Source: JAJCYL01 sp965206015 (GTDB lineage: Bacteria; Bacteroidota; Bacteroidia; Cytophagales; Cyclobacteriaceae). Taken from it: DNA of 64,000 nt. Each line of letters starts with the position of its first letter. Position 1 is the first letter of the stretch. Below are positions 34,817 through 43,371 of this stretch, piece by piece. The stretch lies in NCBI GenBank assembly GCA_965206015.1, contig CBDBIW010000004.1:248001-312000 (forward strand), written 5' to 3'. The position numbers were made by a program, and so were the translations under genes. The notes beneath the pieces were generated by a model that saw only the letters and a program-made list of their open reading frames with translations, did no database searches and was not told where the DNA came from.

Positions 34817-35593
34817 ATACGTCAATCCAAGATTGGCACCTTTTTTGTCGGATTGATACTGTTTGTTAGTTGTCAAGGTAGCGAATTAATACCTGATAAT
34901 AACAATCTGTTAGCCCAACATTCTGGAGAAGAAATGTTTAATGCTATTTTCTTTGCTGAAGGTGAAATGGTTCAAAGTATTCCTATACTATTAGAATATC
35001 AAGAAGCTAAGAACACTTTGCTTAGTGAAACCGACAGAGAGTTGAATGAAAGTTTTCAAGGTATTATTATGGCAAATATCTCTTCGAAAGACTCTTTATT
35101 TTTTACGGAATTCAGAAATGGCTTAATGTCAAAGGATCATTTGAAAATAGAAGCTACTTTGAACAGGGCAAGTCGAGTTGTTTTTCAATCAATAATAGAA
35201 ATTACTGAAATTGGGGAATCAACCATAAGAGACATGCAAGACCACGTTGCGGCAAAATATTCAACAGAGGATATTGTCAAAATGTTTAATGAAAACCCAG
35301 AGGAAACCGTCGCAATCTTAGAAGATAGTTTTTCAAACTACAGTGCCGGAGGAAGATCAAAGATAACTCAAGAAGCTCTTTGTGTTGTTGGAGTTGGAGC
35401 AGTTGCAATAGCTGGAGCACTAGTAGTATTCGTTGCGGGGGTGGTATTCTTGTACTGGATTGTTTCAGGAGCAAGTTTCTTTCCTGCACCCCCTGCACCC
35501 CCTGCACCCGATTCTGATCCAAACGCAAGGGTAATGGCGAATGGAAGAAACTTTCAATTGGAAAAGTTAATTGATGCCTTAGCTAGTATGTAG
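34817..35593 (+). CDS. SdpC-like antimicrobial toxin precursor lipoprotein
   Basis: Precursor with a lipoprotein-type signal (SKIGTFFVGLILFVSC) and the SdpC-family block SGEEMFNAIFFAEGEMVQSI, close to the SGEDYFRGLLFGQGEV of Bacillus SdpC. A helical prodomain follows. Near the C-terminus is a strongly hydrophobic stretch, LCVVGVGAVAIAGALVVFVA then GVVFLYWIVSG, the likely mature toxin; it has one Cys where Bacillus SDP has two. A PAPPAPPAP linker and a polar tail end the protein. No ATG, GTG or TTG sits at a sensible place: the frame opens after a TAG at 34811, the first candidate is ATA at 34817 (IRQSKIG), and the TTG at 34853 would cut the signal. Confidence 0.72.
   Translation: MRQSKIGTFFVGLILFVSCQGSELIPDNNNLLAQHSGEEMFNAIFFAEGEMVQSIPILLEYQEAKNTLLSETDRELNESFQGIIMANISSKDSLFFTEFRNGLMSKDHLKIEATLNRASRVVFQSIIEITEIGESTIRDMQDHVAAKYSTEDIVKMFNENPEETVAILEDSFSNYSAGGRSKITQEALCVVGVGAVAIAGALVVFVAGVVFLYWIVSGASFFPAPPAPPAPDSDPNARVMANGRNFQLEKLIDALASM
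35483..35509 (+). repeat. 9-bp unit repeated three times in the sdpC-like gene
   Basis: cctgcaccc three times head to tail, encoding Pro-Ala-Pro units just after the hydrophobic segment. In-frame, so copy-number change would only alter linker length. Confidence 0.92.
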
Positions 35594-35601
35594 CACCGCT
35601 C

Positions 35602-36135
35602 ATGAAACTCTTAAGTGCCTTTTATTCAATCTTAATTGTTTATGGAATAATTTTAAGCTTGATTGGCTTGGCATCTTTGCCAGAAAACCCATTAACTCCA
35701 GGGTTTGCCACAAAAAAGATTTTTAAAAGTGTAATGCCTCAAGGGTGGGGATTTTTTACAAGAAATCCAAGGGAAAATCAATTGTTTCTATTTAGGGTAG
35801 TAGATAACTCCTTGGAATTAGTGAATAATAGCGAAAACTCACTTAGTCATAATTTATATGGACTAAGAAGAATACATAGCGCGATTGGAATAGAGTTTGG
35901 TGTGTTATTAAATAGAGTTAAGGATTCTGACTGGATTGAGTGCGATTCGTCTATTTATAGTTGCGTCCAGAATGAAGTCATTCCAAGTGTCATAATTAAA
36001 AACATGAATCCGGAACCAATTCTTTGTGGAGATTTTGTTGTTGTTGAGCAGGAAGTTGTTCCTTGGGTTTGGTACAACTCAAGCAATATAAATATGCCAC
36101 TTAAGTTCACAAAAATATCAGTGCGGTGTCCATAA
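35602..36135 (+). CDS. sdpA: SdpA-family toxin maturation protein
   Basis: In Bacillus subtilis SdpA and SdpB are needed to convert the SdpC precursor into active SDP toxin. This 177-residue protein has one N-terminal membrane segment (FYSILIVYGIILSLIGLA) and the family signature MPQGWGFFTRNPRENQLFLF. The C-terminal block is also conserved: EPILCGDFVVVEQEVVPWVW then YNSSNINMPLKFTKISVRC, with paired cysteines (SCVQ near residue 128, LCGD near 142, and C176). The start is 6 bases after the SdpC-like stop, and its stop overlaps the next gene by 10 bases. Confidence 0.88.
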   Translation: MKLLSAFYSILIVYGIILSLIGLASLPENPLTPGFATKKIFKSVMPQGWGFFTRNPRENQLFLFRVVDNSLELVNNSENSLSHNLYGLRRIHSAIGIEFGVLLNRVKDSDWIECDSSIYSCVQNEVIPSVIIKNMNPEPILCGDFVVVEQEVVPWVWYNSSNINMPLKFTKISVRCP

Positions 36136-37070
36136 AAGTATTTATCACGAGTATAGCTCTTACTTATAATCCTTGGACTAACGTTCTTGGGTTGTCAAGA
36201 TCATTATTAGCCACAGGAACATTGTTAACAATGGTATCTAATGATACTAATATTTTATTCAAACCAGCATCAGGTCTGTCGAATGTTCCCATTTGTGATA
36301 GTGTCTCTCAATTCGGACTTTTTTGTATACTCAAAGATAATTTGGATATTGCCCAATTGATTGGTTGTTTGATTCTAATGGCGGTAATTGTAGGTTCTTA
36401 CCCCCGATATTCATGCTTTTTTCATTGGTGGGTATCGTATAGTTTCAATTCTTCGGCAACCCTTGTTAACGGTGGAGATCAACTTACAGCTGTTTTGACA
36501 ATACTCTTAGTGCCTATTTGTTTGGCTGATAATAGAACAAATCATTGGAAGAGTGGAACAACCCCGAATGGTAGAGGATTTATACAGCAAATATTTGTTA
36601 TTAACACCTGGGTGGCTTATCTTCTTGTCAGGATTCAAGTTTGTTTTTTATATTTTAACGCTTTTGTTTCTAAACTGAAGATTGATGAATGGATTAACGG
36701 TACAGCTTTGTATTACTACTTTCAAAGTCCACTTCTAGGAACCTCTTCTTGGCTAAGCCCAGTACTAATGCCATTAATGTCAAATCCATTCATTGTTACA
36801 GCCTCGACATGGGGAGTGATATTGTTAGAAGTAGTGCTTTTTGTCAGTGTGGTGTTACCTTCTAAAAATGCTAAAAAAGTACTTGGGATGGGAATAATTT
36901 TTCATATTTTGATAGCCATATTTTTTGGTTTGATCAGTTTTTTCTTTGCTTGTGCTGCAGGTTTGATTCTTTATCTTCATCCGGTTGAAAAATCATTTAT
37001 GTTTAACAAAATAATTGCAAAATGGAAAAGGTTATTTACAGTGCTTCGCTTGATTCAACAGCCAAAATAA
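36126..37070 (+). CDS. sdpB: SdpB-family integral membrane protein
   Basis: Polytopic membrane protein of the SdpB/HTTM group, related to vitamin-K-dependent carboxylase-like membrane proteins. It starts at GTG at 36126. Family blocks: YNPWTNVLGLSRSLLATGTL (14-33), SNVPICDSVSQFGLFCIL (52-69), FFHWWVSYSFNSSATLVNGG followed by DQ (98-119), and LADNRTNHW. YFNAFVSKLKIDEWINGTAL then YYYF follows near 176-199. About six membrane segments. It works with SdpA in toxin maturation. Its 3' end overlaps the PH-domain gene by 49 bases, so the four genes are translationally linked. Confidence 0.88.
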   Translation: MSIKVFITSIALTYNPWTNVLGLSRSLLATGTLLTMVSNDTNILFKPASGLSNVPICDSVSQFGLFCILKDNLDIAQLIGCLILMAVIVGSYPRYSCFFHWWVSYSFNSSATLVNGGDQLTAVLTILLVPICLADNRTNHWKSGTTPNGRGFIQQIFVINTWVAYLLVRIQVCFLYFNAFVSKLKIDEWINGTALYYYFQSPLLGTSSWLSPVLMPLMSNPFIVTASTWGVILLEVVLFVSVVLPSKNAKKVLGMGIIFHILIAIFFGLISFFFACAAGLILYLHPVEKSFMFNKIIAKWKRLFTVLRLIQQPK

Positions 37071-37525
37071 TTACTGGAATCATAGTAATATTATTTGCAT
37101 ATGTCATTTACGAGAGTAGTAGGGTATTAATGGCCTCAATATCAGAAATTTCATTCGTAATTCATTCGGCCACAATTCTAGTTCTATTATCCACTCTTAT
37201 TATAACATACCTTCTGAAGCCATCTCAGTATGAAATTACAGATAATGCCATTCTCATAATTCGGCCATTTGGACCAGTAGAAATAAAGGTTGATGATATA
37301 GAGAACGTAGAAATAATGCCTATTAAAGGAGTGACAATCAGAACATGGGCATCAGGAGGATTATTCGGATATCTCGGAAAATTCAGAAATAGTAAAATAG
37401 GTCCGATGACTTTTTATAATACCCGCAGAAACAATAAATTGCTCATAACCCTAAAACAGGGGAAGAAAATTGTGATAACCCCCGACAGTATCGAGCTGTT
37501 AGATAAGCTTAAGAGTATTATATAA
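37022..37525 (+). CDS. Two-segment membrane protein with a bacterial PH-like domain; candidate immunity factor
   Basis: A 167-residue protein with two membrane segments (about residues 14-34 and 45-63), followed by a soluble domain that begins YEITDNAILIIRPFGPVEIK and continues VDDIENVEIMP, GLFGYLGKFRNSKIGPMTFY and KKIVITPDSIELLDKL, a pattern like bacterial PH domains. It overlaps sdpB by 49 bases. In Bacillus the sdp operon is followed by sdpI, a membrane immunity protein, and sdpR; neither is here. This protein sits where immunity would be, but that role is inference only. Confidence 0.72.
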   Translation: MEKVIYSASLDSTAKIITGIIVILFAYVIYESSRVLMASISEISFVIHSATILVLLSTLIITYLLKPSQYEITDNAILIIRPFGPVEIKVDDIENVEIMPIKGVTIRTWASGGLFGYLGKFRNSKIGPMTFYNTRRNNKLLITLKQGKKIVITPDSIELLDKLKSII

Positions 37526-37690
37526 CTACTAACATTTCGAAATGGCGCATTAAGATTTTAAGCATAAGTCCATCTTTGTGTTTTCAGAGTTACTCCTTAT
37601 AATGTTCGGAGTATGAAGCAGCATTTCCCTAAAAAACAAATACCTTAGCACTTCCTTTTTAAAACGGAGATTGATAATCAATAATTCAAA

Positions 37691-38998
37691 ATGACTGAAA
37701 CTTATCTTAAACACAAAGTTAAGGACATTTCTTTAGCCGATTGGGGCAGAAAAGAAATCCGGTTAGCTGAAGCAGAAATGCCAGGTTTAATGTCACTTCG
37801 AGAGAAGTATGGATTTGAAAAACCACTAAAAGGTGCCAGAATTGCGGGCTGTCTCCATATGACTATTCAAACGGCCTTATTGATAGAGACCTTAATCGAT
37901 TTAGGTGCTGAAGTAACCTGGTCGTCATGTAATATATTTTCAACTCAGGATCATGCTGCTGCTGCCATTGCGGCCAAAGGAATCGCTGTTTATGCCTGGA
38001 AGGGTATGAGTGCAGAGGAATTCAATTGGGCCATTGAGCAAACCTTATTCTTTGGCGAAGATAGAAAGCCTTTGAATATGATTCTCGATGATGGTGGTGA
38101 TTTGACCAATATGGTTTTGGATAAACACCCCGAATTAATCCCCAATGTAAAAGGGGTCTCAGAAGAGACAACCACTGGCGTTCACCGACTATATGAAAGA
38201 GTAGAGGCAGGTACGCTACCAATGCCAGCCATTAATGTGAACGACTCTGTAACTAAGTCGAAATTTGACAACAAGTATGGGTGTAGAGAATCTTTGGTTG
38301 ATGCAATCAGAAGAGCTACGGACCTTATGTTGGCTGGAAAGGTGGCCGTCGTTGCTGGTTATGGTGACGTTGGAAAAGGATCAGCTCTTTCATTAAGAAG
38401 TGCTGGTATGCGTGTGATTGTAAGTGAGGTAGATCCAATTTGCGCTCTGCAAGCTGCCATGGACGGCTATGAAGTCAAGAAAATGACTGATGCCGTTAAA
38501 GAGGTTGACATAGTAGTTACTGCAACTGGGAACAAAGACATCATTAAAGCGGAGCATTTCACCTCATTGAAAGATAAGGCCATCGTTTGCAATATCGGCC
38601 ATTTTGACAATGAAATTGATATGGCTTGGTTGAATGATAATTATGGCAATACCAAAGAAGAAATTAAACCTCAGGTTGATCTGTATAATGTTGATGGAAA
38701 CGAGGTTATTGTTTTGGCCGAAGGTAGGTTAGTTAACCTTGGTTGTGCAACCGGACACCCTTCGTTTGTTATGTCAAATTCATTTACAAACCAGGTACTT
38801 GCACAGCTAGAACTTTGGACCAATACTGACAATTATGAGAACCAGGTTTACATGCTACCCAAGCACCTCGATGAGGAAGTAGCAAGACTTCATTTAGCGA
38901 AAATGGGGGTTGTATTGGACAACTTAACAAAAGAACAAGCCGATTATATTGGTGTAAAAGTTGAGGGCCCATTCAAACCTGAATACTATAGATACTAA
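37691..38998 (+). CDS. ahcY: Adenosylhomocysteinase
   Basis: Splits S-adenosylhomocysteine to adenosine and homocysteine, completing the methyl cycle. The 435-residue protein has the NAD Rossmann motif AVVAGYGDVGKGSALSLRSA, the substrate segments LGAEVTWSSCNIFSTQDHAA and NVNDSVTKSKFDNKYGCRES, and the C-terminus VKVEGPFKPEYYRY. The 165-base leader contains a small hairpin (tactcc and ggagta arms near 37592-37614) and a near-match -7 element, taccttag, at 37641. I see no SAH-riboswitch pattern I would defend. Confidence 0.97.
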   Translation: MTETYLKHKVKDISLADWGRKEIRLAEAEMPGLMSLREKYGFEKPLKGARIAGCLHMTIQTALLIETLIDLGAEVTWSSCNIFSTQDHAAAAIAAKGIAVYAWKGMSAEEFNWAIEQTLFFGEDRKPLNMILDDGGDLTNMVLDKHPELIPNVKGVSEETTTGVHRLYERVEAGTLPMPAINVNDSVTKSKFDNKYGCRESLVDAIRRATDLMLAGKVAVVAGYGDVGKGSALSLRSAGMRVIVSEVDPICALQAAMDGYEVKKMTDAVKEVDIVVTATGNKDIIKAEHFTSLKDKAIVCNIGHFDNEIDMAWLNDNYGNTKEEIKPQVDLYNVDGNEVIVLAEGRLVNLGCATGHPSFVMSNSFTNQVLAQLELWTNTDNYENQVYMLPKHLDEEVARLHLAKMGVVLDNLTKEQADYIGVKVEGPFKPEYYRY

Positions 38999-39006
38999 AC
39001 ATTCAA

Positions 39007-39039
39007 AATAAGGGTTGGACAATTTGTCCAACCCTTATT
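39007..39039 (+). terminator. Rho-independent terminator after ahcY
   Basis: Perfect 14-bp stem: aataagggttggac, loop aattt, then gtccaacccttatt, followed by tttcttattt. It lies 8 bases after the ahcY stop codon. Confidence 0.85.
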
Positions 39040-39083
39040 TTCTTATTTCAGATTACTCAGATCTTTATAGATTTATAAATGAC

Positions 39084-39779
39084 TATAATGCTCCCCATTA
39101 TTAAGACAGATAGAGGATAGTTTTTCTTCATTTCCAAGCTGCTTTTTGTGGTTGTTTAAAGACCGTTCCGGGCACTTGATATTTCAGTTTCGATTGACTT
39201 TATAGCCCATATGCCTGAGGTGACGGGTCATACGCCTGACTCCACGGAAGGGCTTATCAAAGAACTCCCTGTTTATGATCTTCATCAAGTGCATGTTGAG
39301 CCCGCTCTCACCCCCGGGCTTGTAATAAAGACCTGAGCGGTGAAGACTGAACAAACGGCACTGACCCCTCACATTCAAATCATGTTTCTGAGAATCTATC
39401 ATCTTTCTACGGGTGTGGATACTTAATCCTCCTCTATACTTTTTTTCAAGAAATCCTTTTCAATTTCCAGCTTGCCGATTTTCTTATAGCGTTGATCCAT
39501 TTCGGCCTTCAGACGTTTGTTTTCATCTCCGTCATGGTCACCAAAGGCCTCTTGGGTTCCTGCCAGAAACTGACGCTTCCACGATACTGATCTGGGTAGG
39601 GTGTACCTCATAGTGCGCTGCTATTTGCCGGGTGGTTTCACGTTCTTTCAAAACTTCAATGGTAACTTTTGCCTTGAAAAAGGAGCTGAATTTTCTTCGA
39701 CTTGTTTTCATGTTTCAGGTAATTAAAGTTAAGTAATATCATAGCTTAACTACCTGTCCTGTTTTAGGGGAGCATTATA
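39084..39779 (-). mobile_element. Internally deleted IS3-family element
   Basis: Bounded by inverted ends tataatgctcccc at 39084-39096 and its complement at 39767-39779. On the minus strand orfA starts at about 39711 (KTSRRKFSSFFKAKVTIEVL, RETTRQIAAHYEVHPTQIS), breaks frame, and resumes as WKRQFLAGTQEAFG and IEKDFLKKSI. orfB begins (MIDSQKHDLNVRGQCRLFSL, HRSGLYYKP) and is lost after GVRRMTRHLRHMGYKVN. Only ~700 of an expected ~1,200+ bases remain, so most of the integrase core is gone. The 235 bases up to 40015 show no gene. Confidence 0.82.
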
Positions 39780-40015
39780 AAAAGAATGAAGGCTATTATC
39801 GCAACTCTTAAATTAAACATGACTTGATGTACTGGTAATTCCGACACAAGAATTGATCCTGACGAGTCAATGAACAATATGCTTAGAAAAACTTTTAGTT
39901 GAACAAAAAATGGGAATAAAGCAATTGGAAAGACTGAAATTTCACTAAACTTGGCTATTCTTCTACCTAAAATCAGTGACCCATTTTCTCAAGAATAAAT
40001 CTAAAAAGCAGATGG

Positions 40016-40822
40016 CTATAAACCCTGATCCTCAGCAATCAGTTCAGCCAGATCTTTGACCTTCACATTTGCTTCTTTGTTCTTGCTCTTAACACCGTCT
40101 GAAAGCATGGTCATGCAAAACGGACAGGCTGATGCAATTACATTTGGCTGTGTATCCAATGCCTCTTCGGTGCGTTCGATATTCACTTCTTTATTACCTG
40201 GTTCTGCATCTTTGAACATTTGGGCTCCACCAGCACCACAACAAAGCCCTTTGGACTTGCAACGCTTCATTTCCACCAATTCAGCATCCAAAAATTCGAG
40301 CACTTGCCTTGGAGCTTCATAGATGCTGTTCCCCCTTCCCAGATAACAAGAATCATGATAGGTAATTCTTTTTCCCTTAAAATCACCTTCTCCACTAAAT
40401 TTGAGCTGGCCACTGTCGATCAGCTGTTGTAGAAATGTAGAGTGGTGGATAACCTCATAATTTCCTCCTAGTTCGGGATATTCGTTCTTGAGGGTATTAA
40501 AGCAGTGGGGGCACGCCGTTACTATTTTTTTTACTTTATAGCCATTCAGTACTTCAATATTTGTCATTGCCTGCATTTGAAAAAGGAATTCATTACCTGC
40601 TCTTTTGGCCGGGTCACCAGTACAGCTCTCCTCTTGACCTAAAACGGCGTAGTTAATACCTGTTTGGTTAAGGATCTTTACAAAGGCCTGAGTGACCGCC
40701 TTATACCTTTCATCAAAAGCACCCGCACAACCTACCCAGAATAACACTTCCGGCTCTTCTCCTTTTACAGCCATTTCAGCCATTGTAGGAACCGTAATTG
40801 TCTTTATAGAATCTTCACTCAT
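40016..40822 (-). CDS. Iron-sulfur oxidoreductase subunit with CCG domains (HdrB/GlpC-like)
   Basis: A 268-residue protein with two cysteine-rich CCG domains. The first has EVLFWVGCAGAFD, CTGDPAKRAGNE and TACPHCFNTLKNEYP. The second has YHDSCYLGRGNSIYEAP, KSKGLCCGAGGAQMF and ASACPFCMTMLSDG. In heterodisulfide reductases and related enzymes these bind noncubane iron-sulfur clusters. It starts 6 bases after the partner gene stop, so the two form one enzyme: the partner brings electrons through the membrane and this subunit carries the reaction site. The substrate is unknown. Confidence 0.9.
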   Translation of the reverse strand: MSEDSIKTITVPTMAEMAVKGEEPEVLFWVGCAGAFDERYKAVTQAFVKILNQTGINYAVLGQEESCTGDPAKRAGNEFLFQMQAMTNIEVLNGYKVKKIVTACPHCFNTLKNEYPELGGNYEVIHHSTFLQQLIDSGQLKFSGEGDFKGKRITYHDSCYLGRGNSIYEAPRQVLEFLDAELVEMKRCKSKGLCCGAGGAQMFKDAEPGNKEVNIERTEEALDTQPNVIASACPFCMTMLSDGVKSKNKEANVKVKDLAELIAEDQGL

Positions 40823-40828
40823 TTGTTC

Positions 40829-42139
40829 CTATTTATTCCTTGTAATATTTTGAGCCCAGTCCATCCTGACTGCCTGACCGAATGGCCATGGTGCTCCATT
40901 ATTCTCGATGTTGGCAAACATATTGTTCAATTCCGCTGGAGCAGACGACTCCTCAAGCACTAGATACCTTCTCATATCGATTATTAAGGAAGGGTGATCG
41001 ATATTCACCGGGCATTCCGTCGCACAAGCATTACAGGTAGTGCACGCCCATAGTTCTTCGGCAGATATGTAATTACCTAAAAGTGCTTTATTATCAGAAA
41101 AACTGTTACCCTCTTTTATCAATCCGGGTCCTTTTTCACCCATTCTTTTCCTCAAATCGACGAATATTTTACGAGGACTCAACTTCTTACCAGTTATGTT
41201 GGCTGGACATACTGATGTACATCTTCCGCACTCAGTGCAGGTTAAGGAATCGAGATAATTCTTCCACGTTACATCCTCAACATCTTTTACTCCAAAACGA
41301 CTTGGCGTTTCTCCTCCTTCGGGTGCAGCAATAAAAGCAGTATCCGGATTCATCATGCTCCTCACTTCCTTCGTGACTGATTCCATATTAGACAGCTTTG
41401 CCAATGGTTCAAGTTTTGAGAGAAATACATTCGGCATGGACATGAAAACATGAAAATGTTTAGAATAAGGCAAAATGTTAGCAAAAGTGAAGACCAGTAT
41501 AATATGCGTCCACCAACTTATCTCGGTAAAAGTGTGGAGTGATGAGGAGTCCATATTCGAAACCATAAGAACCAATGCAGCACTGACAGGGAAAAAGCCA
41601 GTATAGTTATGTGGATTTTGTGCCACGTAACCAATGCTTGCACCAATCAATGAGACCATTAGGAACACAATCATGGATAAAGCAATTGTAGCATCAATGT
41701 TGGAGTCTTTGGTCATCTCGATACCACTAAATCGCTTAATTTTAATTATATGCCTTCTAATCAAAAATATTATACATGAGATAATAATGATCAAAGCGAA
41801 AATGTCACCGGAAGCAGTTACAAAATCATAAAAACTCCCAAGTGGCGACAAGATTCTCTCGGTATTTAACAATCCATCCAATATCATTTCCAGCGTACCA
41901 ACGGTTATTACCAAAAAACCCCAATACACCAGAGCATGCATCAATCCAATAACCGGTCGTCGTAATATTTTAGTCTGCCCAAAAGCCACTTGCAGAAGGA
42001 TTTTTATGCGTTCACCCATTTGTGAAATTGGGAAAGCACTTTTGGTCATTCTCAGATAGGCAATGATCCTACTCATTGTGAATGAGAAAACTCCCAGTGT
42101 GATAAGTGTAAGGATGATGAATGTGAATTGCTTACTCAT
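40829..42139 (-). CDS. Membrane-bound ferredoxin/respiratory-type subunit with two 4Fe-4S clusters
   Basis: Residues 1-~240 form about five to six membrane segments of the NarI-like cytochrome type (FTFIILTLITLGVFSFTMSR, PVIGLMHALVYWGFLVITVG, with several His in helices). Then comes a cytoplasmic 4Fe-4S pair: CTECGRCTSVCPANITGKKL and CTTCNACATECPVNIDHPSL. The architecture matches electron-transfer partners of HdrB-like subunits, such as those linking quinones or electron-transfer flavoproteins to iron-sulfur enzymes. It lies directly upstream of its partner. It is intact. Confidence 0.88.
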   Translation of the reverse strand: MSKQFTFIILTLITLGVFSFTMSRIIAYLRMTKSAFPISQMGERIKILLQVAFGQTKILRRPVIGLMHALVYWGFLVITVGTLEMILDGLLNTERILSPLGSFYDFVTASGDIFALIIIISCIIFLIRRHIIKIKRFSGIEMTKDSNIDATIALSMIVFLMVSLIGASIGYVAQNPHNYTGFFPVSAALVLMVSNMDSSSLHTFTEISWWTHIILVFTFANILPYSKHFHVFMSMPNVFLSKLEPLAKLSNMESVTKEVRSMMNPDTAFIAAPEGGETPSRFGVKDVEDVTWKNYLDSLTCTECGRCTSVCPANITGKKLSPRKIFVDLRKRMGEKGPGLIKEGNSFSDNKALLGNYISAEELWACTTCNACATECPVNIDHPSLIIDMRRYLVLEESSAPAELNNMFANIENNGAPWPFGQAVRMDWAQNITRNK

Positions 42140-42186
42140 TTAGATGGATTCATGAAGTAAGGTAAAAATATAAAAAAACATGACCC

Positions 42187-42214
42187 CGCCATTCTTGTGA
42201 AGGCAGGAATCTCC
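42187..42214. repeat. REP-like palindromic intergenic sequence
   Basis: attcttg-tgaagg-caggaat (42191-42210) forms a hairpin with one mismatch and resembles dispersed attcctgcctt..aggaat sequences I recall from many bacterial genomes. No second copy is visible here, so its repeat nature is unproven. Confidence 0.35.
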
Positions 42215-42318
42215 CGTAATATTGAAACTAAAATTGGTCTTTGAAATTAGTGCTCAAGCTTGGAATAACGATATAAAGTTAAATACTAATTTCCTTTTTC
42301 TGATTAAATGGAGATAGC

Positions 42319-42326
42319 TACATTTG
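42319..42326 (+). promoter_or_regulatory. Bacteroidota-type -7 promoter element for tRNA-Phe
   Basis: tacatttg fits TAnnTTTG exactly and ends 17 bases before the tRNA, a short leader as expected for a stable RNA. No exact TTG at the -33 position. Confidence 0.6.
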
Positions 42327-42343
42327 CATCCTCAAAAACGGCT

Positions 42344-42419
42344 GGTGCTGTAGCTCAGTTGGTAGAGCATCGGACTGAAAATCCGTGAGTCGGTGGTTCG
42401 AATCCACCCAGCACCACCA
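42344..42419 (+). tRNA. tRNA-Phe (anticodon GAA)
   Basis: A 76-base cloverleaf: acceptor ggtgctg paired with cagcacc, D arm gctcagttggtagagc, anticodon stem-loop with GAA (cggactgaaaatccg), and T arm ggtggttcgaatccacc. The discriminator A and an encoded CCA complete the 3' end. It is flanked by a good promoter and a terminator, so it is a single-tRNA unit. Confidence 0.97.
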
Positions 42420-42420
42420 A

Positions 42421-42446
42421 AAAACCCGATCGTTTGATCGGGTTTT
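42421..42446 (+). terminator. Rho-independent terminator after tRNA-Phe
   Basis: Stem aaaacccgatc, loop gttt, stem gatcgggtttt, then more T. It lies directly after the tRNA CCA end. Confidence 0.88.
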
Positions 42447-42505
42447 TTGGTATCTCAACATCGGGATCGGGCCTAAGGATCAAAACAACTCATTACGGGA
42501 TAAAT

Positions 42506-43367
42506 TCAAAGTCCTTTTAAGAACCCAGCTATACCGGTTCCTATTTCATCTGGAGGGTCTTCCTTAATAAAATGTATTCCATTCACTGTGCCACCTCTTG
42601 TTGACTCTTCCAGGTTCTACAAAACTCTCTTTGTTCGTCCATCAGAATGGCCCCAGGCTCTTTATTCACGAAAAGTTTGGGGATGTCTGATTGAGCCAGC
42701 CATTCAGAGTAATCTGAAACAATCTTATAAACATCTTCAGGCTCTCCGTCGATTGGAATTTCTCGGGGCCACGTTAATGTCGGTCTTCTGGATTCACCCA
42801 CTTCGCAATAGGGCTTTCTATAGACATTCATCTCTTCGTCTGACATTTTCCTAATCATACTGCCGGGCAAGATTTTCTCTACAAAAATATTTTTCTTAAG
42901 AATCATTTCTTCTCCAGTTGAAGATCTCATTGCCTGAAAAATTTGTCTGGCTGAATCGGGCCAATTGTTCCAGGTTACAGGTTTAACCGTACCCTCCATA
43001 TAAACAATGGCCTTAATGCTCTCAGGAAATCTAAAGGCTCTATAGAACCCCAAGGCTGAATCCCAATCGTAATTTTTCCAATTAAACCTAACTCCTCAAA
43101 CCATGAATCAAGGTATTTTGCGTGATCAGCAAACTGGTAGGTTGATCCTTCAATCTTTGAAGAATCTTCCATCCCAATCAAATCAGGAGCAAGGCATCTC
43201 CCCAGTCCTTGAACATGGGGTATCGCGTTCCTCCATAAATAATAAGATGAAGTTGGGTTACCATGTAAGAAGATAATGGGGTCACCTTCACCTTCATCCA
43301 AATAACTCATGTGACCATCCAAGGTTTGGATTTTGTGTCGAGGAAAAGGGTTCGTTGCAGAAATCAT
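42506..43367 (-). pseudogene. Broken haloalkane dehalogenase (alpha/beta hydrolase)
   Basis: From the ATG at 43367: FPRHKIQTLDGHMSYLDEGE, IIFLHGNPTSSYYLWRN, RCLAPDLIGMEDSSK, all haloalkane-dehalogenase blocks. Just before the nucleophile the frame is lost: about four codons and one base are missing, and the next frame resumes at DWDSALGFYRAFRFPES, where DWGSALGF is expected. Then come PVTWNNWPDSARQIFQAMRS, ESRRPTLTWPREIPIDGEPE and SDIPKLFVNKEPGAIL. A second frameshift near 42585 cuts off the end, TVNGIHFIKEDPPDEIG, with its catalytic His. Both catalytic regions are damaged. Confidence 0.88.
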
Positions 43368-43371
43368 GCTA

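Noticed and set aside
37526..37690. Possible SAH riboswitch before ahcY
   Set aside because: There is only one short hairpin and no conserved riboswitch core that I can recognise.
39184..39721. Programmed -1 frameshift between IS3 orfA and orfB
   Set aside because: orfA is already broken upstream and most of orfB is gone, so no functional frameshift product can be made.
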